From positions 172,677 to 236,676 of the forward strand of contig CAVOXB010000010.1 in NCBI GenBank assembly GCA_963700305.1: a DNA stretch of 64,000 nt, written 5' to 3'. A program made the translations under genes and the position numbers. The notes under the pieces were generated by a model that worked only from the letters and a program-made list of their open reading frames with translations, did not search any database and was not told where the DNA came from. Shown in pieces: positions 41,694 to 53,287 of the stretch (positions are counted from its first letter, which is position 1; each line of letters begins with the position of its first letter). Source of the stretch: Desulfomonile sp963700305 (GTDB lineage Bacteria; Desulfobacterota; Desulfomonilia; Desulfomonilales; Desulfomonilaceae).

Positions 41694-41885
41694 GGCTTCT
41701 CCTTCGCTGAATTCAAAAAATTTCTTCGGTCCCTCCAACTCTTAGCAGGAAAGACCCAGCATCGAGAATCCGTTGCGTCGCTGGCAGACTCGGTGTCCAC
41801 TAAAAGGCACCTCGATCATCAATAAAGCCCACAACTCCTTTTTCAAGGGAGCAAACGGAACTGCCTTCATCAAGTCAGAAAACGC
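41694..41885. other. Upstream region of the redox cluster
   Basis: About 190 bases with no gene; presumably carries the cluster's promoter. No clear boxes picked. Confidence 0.3.
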
Positions 41886-42250
41886 TCATTTTCTCGGATA
41901 GCACTTAGGACGGCACAAGTCAATTACCAGGCGTGACTGTTTTCCGTGGGAAATACAGAACTGCCCCGTGGTTGGTCCATGAGCTCGGTTACTGCTCTTC
42001 GCCTCATGCCGGTACAGATGGGTACTCAAAACCCCATACACGAAAGTCCTTGATTTTGAATACCCCCTCAGCATACCTGGAGGCAGAAAATCGGGCAGGA
42101 ACGTTCTGAGGTGCCTTATGATTCGCGTCTCGTGGGCAGGTCGCCCATATGGTAAACTGGCCGGGACGAACTCAGCGAGGCCTGTTCTGTGAACGATGAA
42201 GAAGAACTGAATGAGGAACCGTTTTCGATGTACTTCGTCCACGTGGACGA
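41886..42250 (-). pseudogene. Second copy of the transposase 5' region, decayed
   Basis: The stretch 42020-42170 matches 37175-37330 at nucleotide level (shared AACCCCATAC, CAGAAAATCG and AGGTGCCTTAT in the same order and orientation). The minus-strand frame reads RGYSKSRTFVYGVLSTHLYR, comparable to RYSKTGTFAYGVLVGF in the other copy. Only the 5' part is present. It abuts a wrbA gene that has lost its 5' end. Confidence 0.5.
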
Positions 42251-42253
42251 AGT

Positions 42254-42800
42254 ACCGTAGTTGGGATACGCGGAGGGGGCCGAAGTGAATCTATACCAGG
42301 TACCTGAACTGGTTCCCGAAGAGGCGATGGAGAAGACAGGGGCTAACGCTGCACGGGCAGAGTTTGCTCACGTGCCAATAGCAATTCCCACCCAGATGGC
42401 GGAGGCCGATGCCATCATATTCGGCACTCCTACTAGTTTCGGCAACATGTGCGCACAGATGCGCAATTTCATGGATCAGCCGGGCAAATGTGGGCGAAAG
42501 GTGTCCCCATAGGAAAAGTGGGGAGCGTCTTCACGTCCACTGCTTCCCAGCACGGGGGGCAAGAGACCACGATCACCAGTTTTCACAGTACCCTGCTGCA
42601 CCACGGAATGATTATCGTGGGGAGTCCCGTACTCCGAGCAGAGGCTCTTAACCATGACTGAGATTACTGGAGGATCGCCCTATGGAGCATCTACTCTGGC
42701 AGGGGGAGATGGCTCACGTCAACCCACGGAAAACGAGCTGGCAATTGCCCGTTTCCAGGGGAGACATGTGGCACAGATCGCTCGCAGGCTATCCACTTGA
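42254..42800 (+). pseudogene. wrbA: NAD(P)H:quinone oxidoreductase WrbA, 5'-truncated and frameshifted
   Basis: The reading starts abruptly at GAEVNLYQVPELVPEEAMEK, continues ADAIIFGTPTSFGNMCAQMR, then in a second frame WAKGVPIGKVGSVFTSTASQ and HGGQETTITSFHSTLLHHGM. A third frame from about 42620 gives TEITGGSPYGASTLAGGDGS, RQPTENELAIARFQGRHVAQ and a stop at 42800. These are textbook WrbA motifs. The first 25 or so residues, with the phosphate-binding loop, are missing where the transposase remnant joins. WrbA is a flavodoxin-like quinone reductase of oxidative stress. The truncation makes this a true pseudogene, whatever the cause of the frameshifts. Confidence 0.85.
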
Positions 42801-42965
42801 TGAAGAACGTGTTGCGACATCAGAGTCGCAGCTCGCTTTTCCGAACAAAGCTGCCCTCATGAACATCCTCTGATGGGGGTCCACCTCAAACCGCCTTTTT
42901 GGACCTGCTGACAGGGACATGCGGCAGTAATGGAATTCCTGTTGGACCGAGGGGCAGCCGTTTAA

Positions 42966-43195
42966 GAAACTGTCTCAAAATTCAGAATCGAGAAGAGATC
43001 GTGCCACGCTTCTCGTTCCCAGGCTCCGCCTGGGGATGCATGACCGGGAGGCTCCGCCTCATTATCGCTCTGAGTTACAGCTAGTTACCGGACAGAGCCC
43101 GGAAGATATGGGTTCCCAGGCGGAGCCTGGGAACCAGGAAAATGACGATGTTAGTAACACGATTGCGGCCTTTTTCGGACTTTTGAGACAGTTTC
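42966..43195. mobile_element. MITE of about 230 bases with IS1182-like ends and internal REP palindromes
   Basis: Perfect 15-base terminal inverted repeats: GAAACTGTCTCAAAA (42966-42980) and TTTTGAGACAGTTTC (43181-43195). The identical 15-mer marks the left end of the IS1182-type element at 49257-49271. Inside are three palindromes built on AGGC-TCC-GCCT: 43014-43038, about 43050-43062, and a perfect 25-base one at 43111-43135. There is no coding capacity, so it would be mobilised in trans. Confidence 0.7.
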
Positions 43196-43198
43196 AGA

Positions 43199-43792
43199 TG
43201 GATAGACCTTTATCAAGATCAAGAGGAGGTGCTCTCCAGGGCAGGACGCTACCAGGTCGTTGATAAGAGCGGGTCTTCGTTGAAGGTGAAAGAAGTGCTC
43301 GGGGATGACCGACGTTATGTGGTCTGCGTCAACGAAGATCAGGCCAGGAAGGACGCAGCCGATAGACAAGCCATCATTGACGGACTGCAGAACAAGCTCA
43401 AGCAAGGCGACAAGTCCTTGGTGGGAAACAAGGGATACCGTAAGTACCTGGCGACCAGTGGCCGTGCCTTCCACATCGATGAGAATAAGGTCAAGGCTGA
43501 GTCGAGGTTTGACGGTAAGTGGGTGTTGAGGACGAACACCTCACTCCCCGCAGCCGAGGTTGCACTGAAGTATAAGCAGCTCTGGATGGTGGAGCAACTG
43601 TTCAGATCTGCCAAGAGCCTTCTCAGTACGAAACCGGTGTTTCACAAGTATGACCGCACTATCCGAGGACATGTGTTTTGCTCCTTCTTGGCCCTGGTAC
43701 TTCGCAAGGCTCTCAAAGACCGTTTGGAAGCCAAGGGTTACTCTTTTGAGTGGGCTGACATCCTCCTTGACCTGGATGCGCTGACCGAGTGA
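43199..43792 (+). pseudogene. IS1634-type DDE transposase, C-terminal fragment
   Basis: About 197 residues from the last third of an IS1634/IS4-like transposase: DLYQDQEEVLSRAGRYQVVD, RYVVCVNEDQARKDAADRQA, KGYRKYL, and the C-terminal catalytic Glu region WMVEQLFRSAKSLLSTKPVF followed by HKYDRTIRGHVFCSFLALVL. The N-terminal two thirds are absent and a MITE abuts the fragment three bases before its beginning. The reading is otherwise undisturbed to its natural stop. Confidence 0.75.
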
Positions 43793-44254
43793 AAGTGAGT
43801 CATAACGGGAAGCGCTTCTTGCTGCGATCTCAACCCAAAGGCTCATGTAGTGGATTTTTTTTGCGCCGTAGGTGTCGCTCTTCCTCCCACAGTACGCCAA
43901 CTCGGTAATCGCGTAGCTCCATGAGGTCCGCCGGACGTCCAACGAGAAGAATCCTGGTGCCACACCTTTTTTCTGTCCGTATAACATATTAACATTAGGC
44001 AACTTTACCAAAGTCACTGTAGAAGATCAGCTAGACGAAACCCCTGAGGATGCCTTCAGAAAAGCTTCGGAGATAGAGCAGATCGACGACAGTCAGTTGC
44101 CACGCAGCATCACAAAGCTCTTCAATAATTGATGGTGTGGACATTCGTTACAGCACAAAAAGGTCCGTTCTTCTCTTGACACGGGAGAACAATCCATTTA
44201 CGATGGCTATTAAGAGATAACTATTCTCTCAAAAGAAAGTGCCTTGCCAGGTGG
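43793..44254. other. Region between transposase fragment and perR
   Basis: A short plus-strand reading at about 43990-44131 (VTVEDQLDETPEDAFRKASE, then LPRSITKLFNN and stop) looks like the tail of a protein without its beginning; I cannot name it. The rest should contain the perR promoter, possibly with a PerR-box, which I could not identify by eye. Confidence 0.3.
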
Positions 44255-44719
44255 ATGATCCTGATGGCTCCCGATGACTCAAGGAGAAGTGAAGACCGGT
44301 TTCAACAGATGCTTGACAAGCTCAAGAGCCTTGATTTCCGTATCACCCCGCAGCGCTTGGCTGTGCTTCGGATTCTTTCCGCCAGTGAGGATCATCCTAC
44401 CGCTGAACAAATCTTCGAAAAGGTCAAGACAGCCTTCCCTACCACAAGCTTGGCTACCATCTACAAGACTATTGCCCTGCTCAAGAGCCTCAACGAGGTT
44501 CTCGAACTGGGCTTTGCCGATGGGAGTAACAGATACGACGGGAACAAGCCGTTTCCCCACCCTCACGTGGTCTGTACCGGCTGCCGGAAGATTATGGACC
44601 CTGAGCTGATCAGTCTCGATGAACTGAAGGATGAGATTGGCAAAAAGACGGGGTTTAGAATTCACTGTCACCGATTGGACTTTTTTGGCTTGTGTCGGGA
44701 ATGTCAAGAGGATCTTTGA
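44255..44719 (+). CDS. perR: Fur-family peroxide-responsive repressor, PerR-like
   Basis: A 154-residue Fur-family regulator. The winged-helix part is FRITPQRLAVLRILSASEDH and FPTTSLATIYKTIALLKSLN; the dimerisation part has HPHVVCTGCRKIMDP and RLDFFGLCRECQ, giving the two CxxC pairs of the structural zinc site. The SLATIYKTI helix and PHPHVVCTGC are PerR-like. As the first gene of an island with a catalase remnant, a cytochrome b and KatG, it most likely represses that island until peroxide oxidises its metal site. ATG 44255 or 44264 could be the start. Confidence 0.82.
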   Translation: MILMAPDDSRRSEDRFQQMLDKLKSLDFRITPQRLAVLRILSASEDHPTAEQIFEKVKTAFPTTSLATIYKTIALLKSLNEVLELGFADGSNRYDGNKPFPHPHVVCTGCRKIMDPELISLDELKDEIGKKTGFRIHCHRLDFFGLCRECQEDL

Positions 44720-44793
44720 CACGGTAAATTTTGTGTCCGGGAAGAGATGACAGTTCCTGATAGACGACGATTTTCGGCAAAAATCATAGACAT

Positions 44794-45219
44794 TTGCAAC
44801 CGAAGGTCAGAGCTACAACTATCTCACTCACGGACAAAGGAGGAGATAAATCAGACAAGACACTTACCAAAGCCCTTGGAAGGCCGGTTCCTGACAAACA
44901 GAACGTGCTTGCGGCAGGACCGCGTGGTCCTCAACTACTTCAGGACGTTTGCTTTCTGGAGAAACTTGCTTACTTTGACCGCGAGTTCATCCCCGAACGC
45001 CGCATGCACGCGAAAGGCTTAGGCGCCTACGGAACCTTTACGGTGACGTCACGACATCACCAAGTAATCGACAACCAAGGTCTTTTTCAAGTAGGCAAGA
45101 AGAGCGAGTTGTTTGTTCGCTTTTCCACCGTGGCCTGTGAGCACGGGGCGGCGGATGCTGAAGGAGACATTGTATGCCAACCTTGGGAGCCAATGAAACT
45201 CTCGCTTGTGAAAAACTAA
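44794..45219 (+). pseudogene. Monofunctional heme catalase, N-terminal remnant
   Basis: The reading SDKTLTKALGRPVPDKQNVL, AAGPRGPQLLQDVCFLEKLA, RRMHAKGLGAYGTFTV and LFQVGKKSELFVRFSTVAC matches the first 130 residues of clade 3 catalases, including the distal His in MHAKGLGAYG. Homology ends at DAEGDIV and about 370 residues are missing. A strong AAAGGAGGAGA lies before SDKTLTKAL, but the expected ATG reads ATAAATCAGAC, so the start codon itself seems lost. It lies between perR and the KatG genes and is probably the ancestral catalase, made redundant by KatG. Confidence 0.8.
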
Positions 45220-45272
45220 AGATGAGGCCATCAAACTAGAGGAAAGGAATCCGGAGGCACGAGGGTAGATAC

Positions 45273-45878
45273 ATGGCTAAGGCTATTTTATATCTTCTGG
45301 TCTATATCTTTATAGCGCTTTTCCCTGTGACGTTGGCAGTGGTTCAGTTGCCTACTGTGGGGGGCAACTTTCTGTACGAATTTGGCCGAAACGCGGCACT
45401 GGCGGCCTTTTGTATTCTAGCCCTTCAACCCGTTTTGACGGCTCGATTCTCGTGGATCGATCGTCCTGTCGGAACGGTGAACTGCTTGCGTTTTCACAAG
45501 GCAATGGGCGTTCTCGCCTTGGCCTTATTGCTACTACACCCCATGAGTCTTGCGGAGGGCGGAGCAGGCCTCAAGCTCTTGACCTCCTGGGACGTCCCAT
45601 GGTTTGTCGTGGTGGGAAAAGTAGCCTTAATAATCCTAACTGTCCACGTCGTTCTCGCGTTGCTACGCTCAACCCTGAGATTTAATTATCAGACTTGGAA
45701 GAATGTTCACGCCGCGGCCTCAACGCTGATCCTTATAGGTGCGTTCGTACACAGTTGGTTTGCTGGAGCCGATCTGAACATTTTCCAGCTCCGGGGTTAC
45801 TGGATCGCTTTGCTGATGCTGGCGGCTGCCGCGCTCTTCCATAAAAGAATTATGGTGGGCGCCGTCGCGCAAAGATGA
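45273..45878 (+). CDS. Ferric-reductase-like transmembrane cytochrome b
   Basis: A 201-residue protein with about six membrane helices. Two helices carry spaced His pairs of the kind that hold two b-type hemes: CLRFHKAMGVLALALLLLHP and TWKNVHAAASTLILIGAFVH. This is the ferric reductase-like transmembrane (FRD/MsrQ-like) domain without any flavin or NAD domain. It lies 72 bases before the start of the cytochrome c-KatG gene and is likely co-transcribed. A route of electrons from the quinone pool through this protein to the adjacent cytochrome c is a reasonable inference. No frameshift. Confidence 0.82.
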   Translation: MAKAILYLLVYIFIALFPVTLAVVQLPTVGGNFLYEFGRNAALAAFCILALQPVLTARFSWIDRPVGTVNCLRFHKAMGVLALALLLLHPMSLAEGGAGLKLLTSWDVPWFVVVGKVALIILTVHVVLALLRSTLRFNYQTWKNVHAAASTLILIGAFVHSWFAGADLNIFQLRGYWIALLMLAAAALFHKRIMVGAVAQR

Positions 45879-45950
45879 AAGGAAGGCAAGGAAGAGGTGG
45901 CAGCCAAGAAACTAATCGTCGAGAATTCGAGAATGAAAGGAGCAATAGAG

Positions 45951-48584
<2,634 letters not shown>

Positions 48585-49256
48585 CATAAACGTCGTCGAA
48601 TGCTATTGAAGCGTATTGTGAACTGCAAATCGAATGATCAGGAAGCGATAGCCGCCACGAATTAACGGATGTTTTGAACGCTCATGGACGCTATTGGTAA
48701 CATGTGAGGGCGGTGTTTCAATACAATCTGAAACGCCGCCCTTTCTATGGCCCTTACCGTCTGCTGGTCACAGAATCGGAGCCAAACACACAATCGCATA
48801 AGTTCGCGGCCATGAAGCCGATCGTTCGCAGAAAATAAACGGCACTCAAGACAGGGAGGATAAGAAGAAGGCAACCAAGGAAGAACTGTCCAAGTGCGTT
48901 GATTCAGGTTCCGCGGCCTACGATCCGGGCAACTGATCATCAAGTCTTTCAGCAACTACCAATGGGTTATCACTTCGATTCAGGGAGGCTCATCACTGAA
49001 TGATGCTTCCCTGAACCTTAATCTGACCATCAAAAATAATAAGCAACCTTCTCATGATCTACCCCCTGGATGAGATTCGCATTTGTTTAAGAGAATCTAT
49101 AGAAATATTCCAAAAAAACAGTCCGATAGGCTTCTAGAGCGCCTCACAGCCGCCATAAGAGCCCTAAACTGACCCATGCTCCTCCTTTTCAAAAGCATTA
49201 GGCTCGAAAGCCATTCTGCAGAGTTGCCGAACCCTTCCGGTGAGTCAATGATTAAA
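48585..49256. other. Intergenic region after katG
   Basis: About 670 bases. A GAGGGCGGTGTTTCA / TGAAACGCCGCCCTTT pair (about 48708-48745) forms an inverted repeat followed by a short T-run and is a candidate katG terminator. Otherwise no gene is seen. Confidence 0.35.
48708..48748 (+). terminator. Candidate rho-independent terminator for katG
   Basis: GGGCGGTGTTTCA and TGAAACGCCGCCC form a GC-rich stem with a loop of about nine bases, followed by TTTCT, about 125 bases beyond the katG stop. Confidence 0.45.
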
Positions 49257-49976
49257 GAAACTGTCTCAAAACTCTATTTTGTGCTCGCGAAATGGTAGGA
49301 AACATGTTAACCAGTAAGTACTGCAAAGTTGGAGATAATTATGGGACACGAGATAAGAGCTGATTACGATCAAATGTTCTTACTGCCTCCCAATGTTGAG
49401 GATTGGGTTGCCCAGGATCATCCGGCACGCTTCATTCGGGATTTTGTGGATTCTCTGGATTTGAAAGCAATGAGATTTTGCGTTGCCACCTGTGGGGTGG
49501 GGCGACCTTCTTATGCTGCGGATCTTCTTCTCAAGGTTTGGCTTTATGGATATTTCAGCAAGATACGTTCGACTCGCGGTCTTGAGAAGGCTTGTCGGGA
49601 AAACATGGGGCTGATCTGGCTCACAGGTATGAATACGCCTGATCATAATTCTCTTTGGCGGTTCTTCCATGATCATAAGGAGCAACTCAAGGGGATTTTC
49701 AAACAGACGGTTCAGGTGGCCGCAAAGTGCAAGCTGATCGGTATGGTTGTGAATGCCTTAGACGGGACTAGGATTAGAGCGACGTCCAGCGGTCGTGGGG
49801 TGACGACGTCTGAGGGTTTGGAGAAGATGTTAGAACGGCTGGACCGATCATCTGCAGACTTCATGACTGAGATCGAACGCAGAGAGCAGGAGGAGGTAAG
49901 AGAATATAGGCTGCCACAGTCTATGCACAGTGCTCTAAGGCGTAAATCTAATATCATTCTTAAGGGATATGAATAA
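49257..49976 (+). mobile_element. IS1182-type element, left end only
   Basis: It begins with GAAACTGTCTCAAAA (49257-49271), the same 15-mer that terminates the MITE at 42966-43195. The transposase gene follows, but no matching inverted copy occurs in the sequence to 50.5 kb, so the right end is deleted. Confidence 0.6.
49341..49976 (+). pseudogene. IS1182-type transposase, N-terminal fragment
   Basis: From ATG 49341 (GGAGATAATT upstream): RADYDQMFLLPPNVEDWVAQ, DHPARFIRDFVDSLDLKAMR, PSYAADLLLKVWLYGYFSKI, SLWRFFHDHKEQLKGIFKQT and MVVNALDGTRIRATSSGRG. This is the DUF772 N-terminal region plus the first catalytic Asp (ALDGTRI) of IS1182 transposases. The frame ends after 212 residues; a normal protein is about 450-500. 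Traces continue in another frame to about 50060 (DILRVLHETANLTLSDNENV). Missing catalytic residues make it inactive. Confidence 0.8.
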
Positions 49977-50441
49977 GATAAAGATATTCTGCGCGTATTA
50001 CACGAAACAGCCAACCTTACCCTTTCAGACAATGAGAACGTGGCTCAGAATTGATCTGGCTGAGCTTGGGGCCATCTCTCTGGAACGTGCTGCTATCGGT
50101 CAGGGAAAAGGAATGGGATGTTCTATGGGTCAGAGGATCGGGGGGCATTAAGAAAGACGGGGTGAATTCAGGGTATCGGGTGCCTGTTCACCTTCAAGCC
50201 TGCAAGCTCAGGCATTCTTACAAACAACCACCCCAAGCTGGGGATCGAGATTCTCATAAATATCAATTTATCCTTGTACCCGTGCGTCTGTTCATCCGCA
50301 AACGCTTTTCCGCTCTAGCGCCGTTCCTGCAGGAGAATGGGCAAAAGGCCTTAGCATGGCCTTACTTACGTAATTGCGCAGTGCAGAAAATGGCTCGGAT
50401 AGCCTCCAGAATAAGGGATGAGTTGTCTTATCTTATCTCGC
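49977..50441. other. Decayed region after the IS1182 fragment
   Basis: Only frame-shifted traces. One plus-strand frame (50051-50527) runs into the antisense of the sensor kinase and has no recognisable motif. Nothing else supported. Confidence 0.3.
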
Positions 50442-52379
50442 TTACATCGCGAAGGTTATGCGAACCTCCGTCCCTCCATCACGCTTCACCTGCATCTCTC
50501 CTCCGAGCTCTTCAACGAGGATTGTAACTAATTTCAACCCGAATGACTTCAGGTTTCGAGGATCGAGCGCCATTGGCATCCCTATCCCATTGTCTTGAAC
50601 TGCAAGTTCAAGCCGGTTCTCCCCTGCCACCTTGAAAGATACCACAATGGCTCCTTCATTAGTGTCTGAGAAGGCATGTTTATGACAGTTTGCCAAGAGC
50701 TCGCTAAGAATGAGACCACAGTTGATTGCCATATCAATGTTCATGGGGATGTCGTCGAGATCTTCAGTCAAAGTGATTCGGCCGGAGCCTGATTGCCCGA
50801 TGACGCAGATCAACCCCAGGATTTCACTGAAATAATTCCTAGAACTGATTTCGGCAACGTTGGCGGATCGGTACAGTGTCTCGTGGGCTGATGCCATTGC
50901 CCAAACACGAGTCTGAGCGTCCTTGAGCGCCTGAGTGACCGCGTCATCACGAACTGCTTCGGCCTGCAGTGCAAGCATGCTGGCCGTAAGTTGAAGATTG
51001 TTCTTTACACGATGGTGGACTTCTCGCAGCAATACCTCCTTCTCGCTCAGTGATCGCATGAGCCTTTCCTCGTCTTGCTTGCGCTGAGTTATGTCCCTTG
51101 CCACCCCAAGCAATTCTATGTCGCCATTCGGACTCACAACCACTGGTCTGATGTTCATCTCTGTCCAAATGGTAGAACCGTCCTTACAGATAAGCTCGAG
51201 ATCTAATGACCAGGTCTTTGATAAATCATCATCCGTACCGCGGAAGGTTGAGATCTGTTGTACGAGCGTCCTGACTGCAAGTTCATAAGATGAAGGTGCA
51301 AGTATCTCATCTAGAGACTGGGCAATCGCCTCCTCGACTGTGAATCCTCTCATTCGCTCGACGGATGGGCTACAATATGTTTGCCGCATGCTAAAATCCA
51401 TGGTCAAAATGATGTCATTTACGTTGTCAGCAAGGAGCCGATATTTTGACTCGCTATTGAGCAACTCAGTCTCAATTCTGCGACGCTCATCGATCTCCCG
51501 TTCAAGCCTTTGATTGGTTTCCGTCAGTGCTGCCGTGCGATCTCGAACGCGCCTTTCCAGTTCATCTCTCGACTTCTGGAGCTCCAGCCTCATTCTCTCA
51601 AGGTCCGCGACCACATTCGATAGGTGATCATTGGCTTCCTTGAGTTGCAGCGTTCTTTCGTCAACCCGTCTTTCCAGTTCCCGGTGTGCCGTTCGCAGTT
51701 CCCTCTCCGCGGCCTCCAGCGACGAGCTCTTCTCCATGAGATCCAGGTTCTGCCTACGTAACAAATCTCGGTTTCTCTTCAGGATGTTAGCGGTGAGTGA
51801 TGCAATGTAAGCCACAACGAAGAGCAGCCCTATGCTCACCGAGACGTACACCACCTGGTTTGGCCATGGGACATGGAATGATGGAACGACCTTCTGATCC
51901 TGGAGAAAGCCGTAGTGCACCCCTGCCACCATTAGACTGAAAGCAATCGAACTGCTGCAAGCGATAGCATAAGGAAAGCGCCAGGGCGCAGCGACACCCA
52001 CATACGTGATAAGGGCCGCATAGACGGGGATAAGATATGTGGCCTCGATACCGCCGACGAAGTAGATGATCGCCGTGTATCCAAGGATCTCGAGGAAGTT
52101 GATCAACAGCGAACAGTATCTGTAGGTCCGGACCTGATGAAGGCGTTTCAATAAGAACAGGGTGGGCGGATTGATTGATATGAGGTACAGGACCGAGAGT
52201 GTGATGCCCGTGAAGTGATTCGTCTTGATGATGTCTCCGACATAGGCGGTCATGGCGAATAGCCACATGATCACACTGGCGCCGGAGCGCACAATGGCCC
52301 CCTGAACGTGCCTTGTATAAAGGAGCTTCAAGCGGTCAGCCGGCAGGACATCCAGCGAGCCTTGTATTGGGTCGTTCAT
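50442..52379 (-). CDS. Membrane sensor histidine kinase, HisKA_2 type, with PAS domain
   Basis: About 645 residues and intact. The N-terminal half has around six membrane helices (SVIMWLFAMTAYVGDII; ITLSVLYLISINPPTLFLL; LEILGYTAIIYFVGGI; VYVSVSIGLLFVVAYIASL), a MASE-like integral sensor. A long coiled coil (about 215-320, RTAHRELERRVDERTLQLKE) leads to one PAS domain (LLADNVNDIILTMDFSMRQT). The kinase has the HisKA_2 box LLREVHHRVKNNLQLTASML and an HATPase domain with LSELLANCHKHAFSD and DNGIGM. No receiver is attached. ATG 52379, with AAGG nearby, is preferred to the longer frame from 52421. No response regulator is adjacent. Confidence 0.9.
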   Translation of the reverse strand: MNDPIQGSLDVLPADRLKLLYTRHVQGAIVRSGASVIMWLFAMTAYVGDIIKTNHFTGITLSVLYLISINPPTLFLLKRLHQVRTYRYCSLLINFLEILGYTAIIYFVGGIEATYLIPVYAALITYVGVAAPWRFPYAIACSSSIAFSLMVAGVHYGFLQDQKVVPSFHVPWPNQVVYVSVSIGLLFVVAYIASLTANILKRNRDLLRRQNLDLMEKSSSLEAAERELRTAHRELERRVDERTLQLKEANDHLSNVVADLERMRLELQKSRDELERRVRDRTAALTETNQRLEREIDERRRIETELLNSESKYRLLADNVNDIILTMDFSMRQTYCSPSVERMRGFTVEEAIAQSLDEILAPSSYELAVRTLVQQISTFRGTDDDLSKTWSLDLELICKDGSTIWTEMNIRPVVVSPNGDIELLGVARDITQRKQDEERLMRSLSEKEVLLREVHHRVKNNLQLTASMLALQAEAVRDDAVTQALKDAQTRVWAMASAHETLYRSANVAEISSRNYFSEILGLICVIGQSGSGRITLTEDLDDIPMNIDMAINCGLILSELLANCHKHAFSDTNEGAIVVSFKVAGENRLELAVQDNGIGMPMALDPRNLKSFGLKLVTILVEELGGEMQVKRDGGTEVRITFAM

Positions 52380-52776
52380 CCTGTACCTTGATCGAAGTCG
52401 CTCTCGCCCCGGAATCGGCAAGAGTCCTCACTCGGAATTATGAGGCGGTCTTAACATTTTCGGAGTTTCTTGGACCCTTGGGGGCAGGGAGGTCCCCCCG
52501 CTGACCCCAAGGCGGGCTCTGTGGGGTGTCCCACACGACCCGAAAGAGGCAAAACCGTCGTCATGTTGATGAAAAAGCCCCTTTTGCCATTTCTTCAGCG
52601 TACTACACCCTCCGCCACTGCGTCAACCATCTTTCCCACCGCGGTCGCCACCCGAACACAGCGCGGTATTATGCAGCCAAGGGGAAGGCCAATCCCACAA
52701 GACATCAGTCCTGGTCAGGCCCCTGAAAAGAGAGCATTTCCTTCCTTGTCCCCACCCCCGTTTTCAAGTGGCCTGC

Positions 52777-52802
52777 CAACATGCCGTACGTGCGGCATGT
52801 TG
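52777..52802. repeat. Ten-base-pair hairpin
   Basis: CAACATGCCG and CGGCATGTTG around the six-base loop TACGTG. No T-run follows, so this is a possible protein-binding site or attachment-type structure. Confidence 0.45.
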
Positions 52803-53023
52803 ACTGGCCCAAGAACGGCCAAATTTCAGGTTAGAAAACCGAGCTATTCTTGAGTCCGAATCATGAGCCACAAAGTCACTGGCTCCAGTTGTCCACCTCA
52901 ACAGGCAGAGGCTCGGTGAGCTTCTCTATGTCGATGGGCACTGTCGGGCATCAAACCTCACCAATATGGTGATGAAGCACCCCCATGAGCACAGGCCCCA
53001 ATCTCATAGAGTCGGAAGCAGCG

Positions 53024-53264
53024 CCGCAAGGTTGCGCCATCAAACCGCGGACATTCGTATCCCCTGGAATCAGGCAGCTTCAACTGTCACACGCGTGTGT
53101 ACACTTCGGCCCGACGATAGCTGGCGTCAGCACCCCCAGGAACCATAGGGGATCGTGCCGCAACCTCAATGTGCCTGAGGTAATGCCGCAAGGTTGCGGC
53201 ATCGATAACTGACTGTTATCGCCCCGGAATCACTCGCCTCCTAGTCTGTACACGTGTACAGACT
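53024..53264. repeat. Two copies of a palindrome module, about 80 bases each
   Basis: Copy 1 (53024-53106): CCGCAAGGTTGCG, then 24 bases later CCCCTGGAATCA, then a palindrome CACACGCGTGTG (53088-53099) running into TACAC. Copy 2 (53184-53264): TGCCGCAA-GG-TTGCGGCA, then CCCCGGAATCA, then a 22-base perfect palindrome. Order and spacing agree, so the module is duplicated with a period of about 163 bases. Confidence 0.55.
53243..53264. promoter_or_regulatory. Perfect 22-base palindrome, candidate operator
   Basis: AGTCTGTACAC followed immediately by its reverse complement GTGTACAGACT. Such symmetric GTACAC-type sites usually bind dimeric regulators. It lies 24 bases beyond the stop of the polymerase gene. 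Confidence 0.45.
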
Positions 53265-53287
53265 TCTTCCAATGCACCCGAAGCCTT

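Larger units (their letters stand above)
52380..53287. other. Non-coding region of about 900 bases with several palindromes
   Basis: No convincing gene. It contains the hairpin at 52777-52802 and two related modules at 53024-53106 and 53184-53264, listed separately. It probably marks one side of the integrative element. Confidence 0.4.

Noticed and set aside
42966..43195. Possible CRISPR-like array because of repeated AGGC-TCC-GCCT palindromes
   Set aside because: Spacing is irregular, repeats are palindromic REP units and the block has transposon-type terminal repeats; no cas genes are near.
43541..44017. 158-codon minus-strand frame
   Set aside because: Mostly antisense to the IS1634-type fragment; no start signal or motif.
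48662..48955. 97-codon minus-strand frame after katG
   Set aside because: Overlaps the probable katG terminator hairpin and has no motif.
50051..50527. 158-codon plus-strand frame after the IS1182 fragment
   Set aside because: Its end is antisense to the sensor kinase and no part resembles the missing IS1182 region convincingly.
53024..53264. Duplicated palindromes as the left attachment site of the tRNA-Val element
   Set aside because: They share no sequence with the tRNA 3' end, so they are not a direct-repeat att site.
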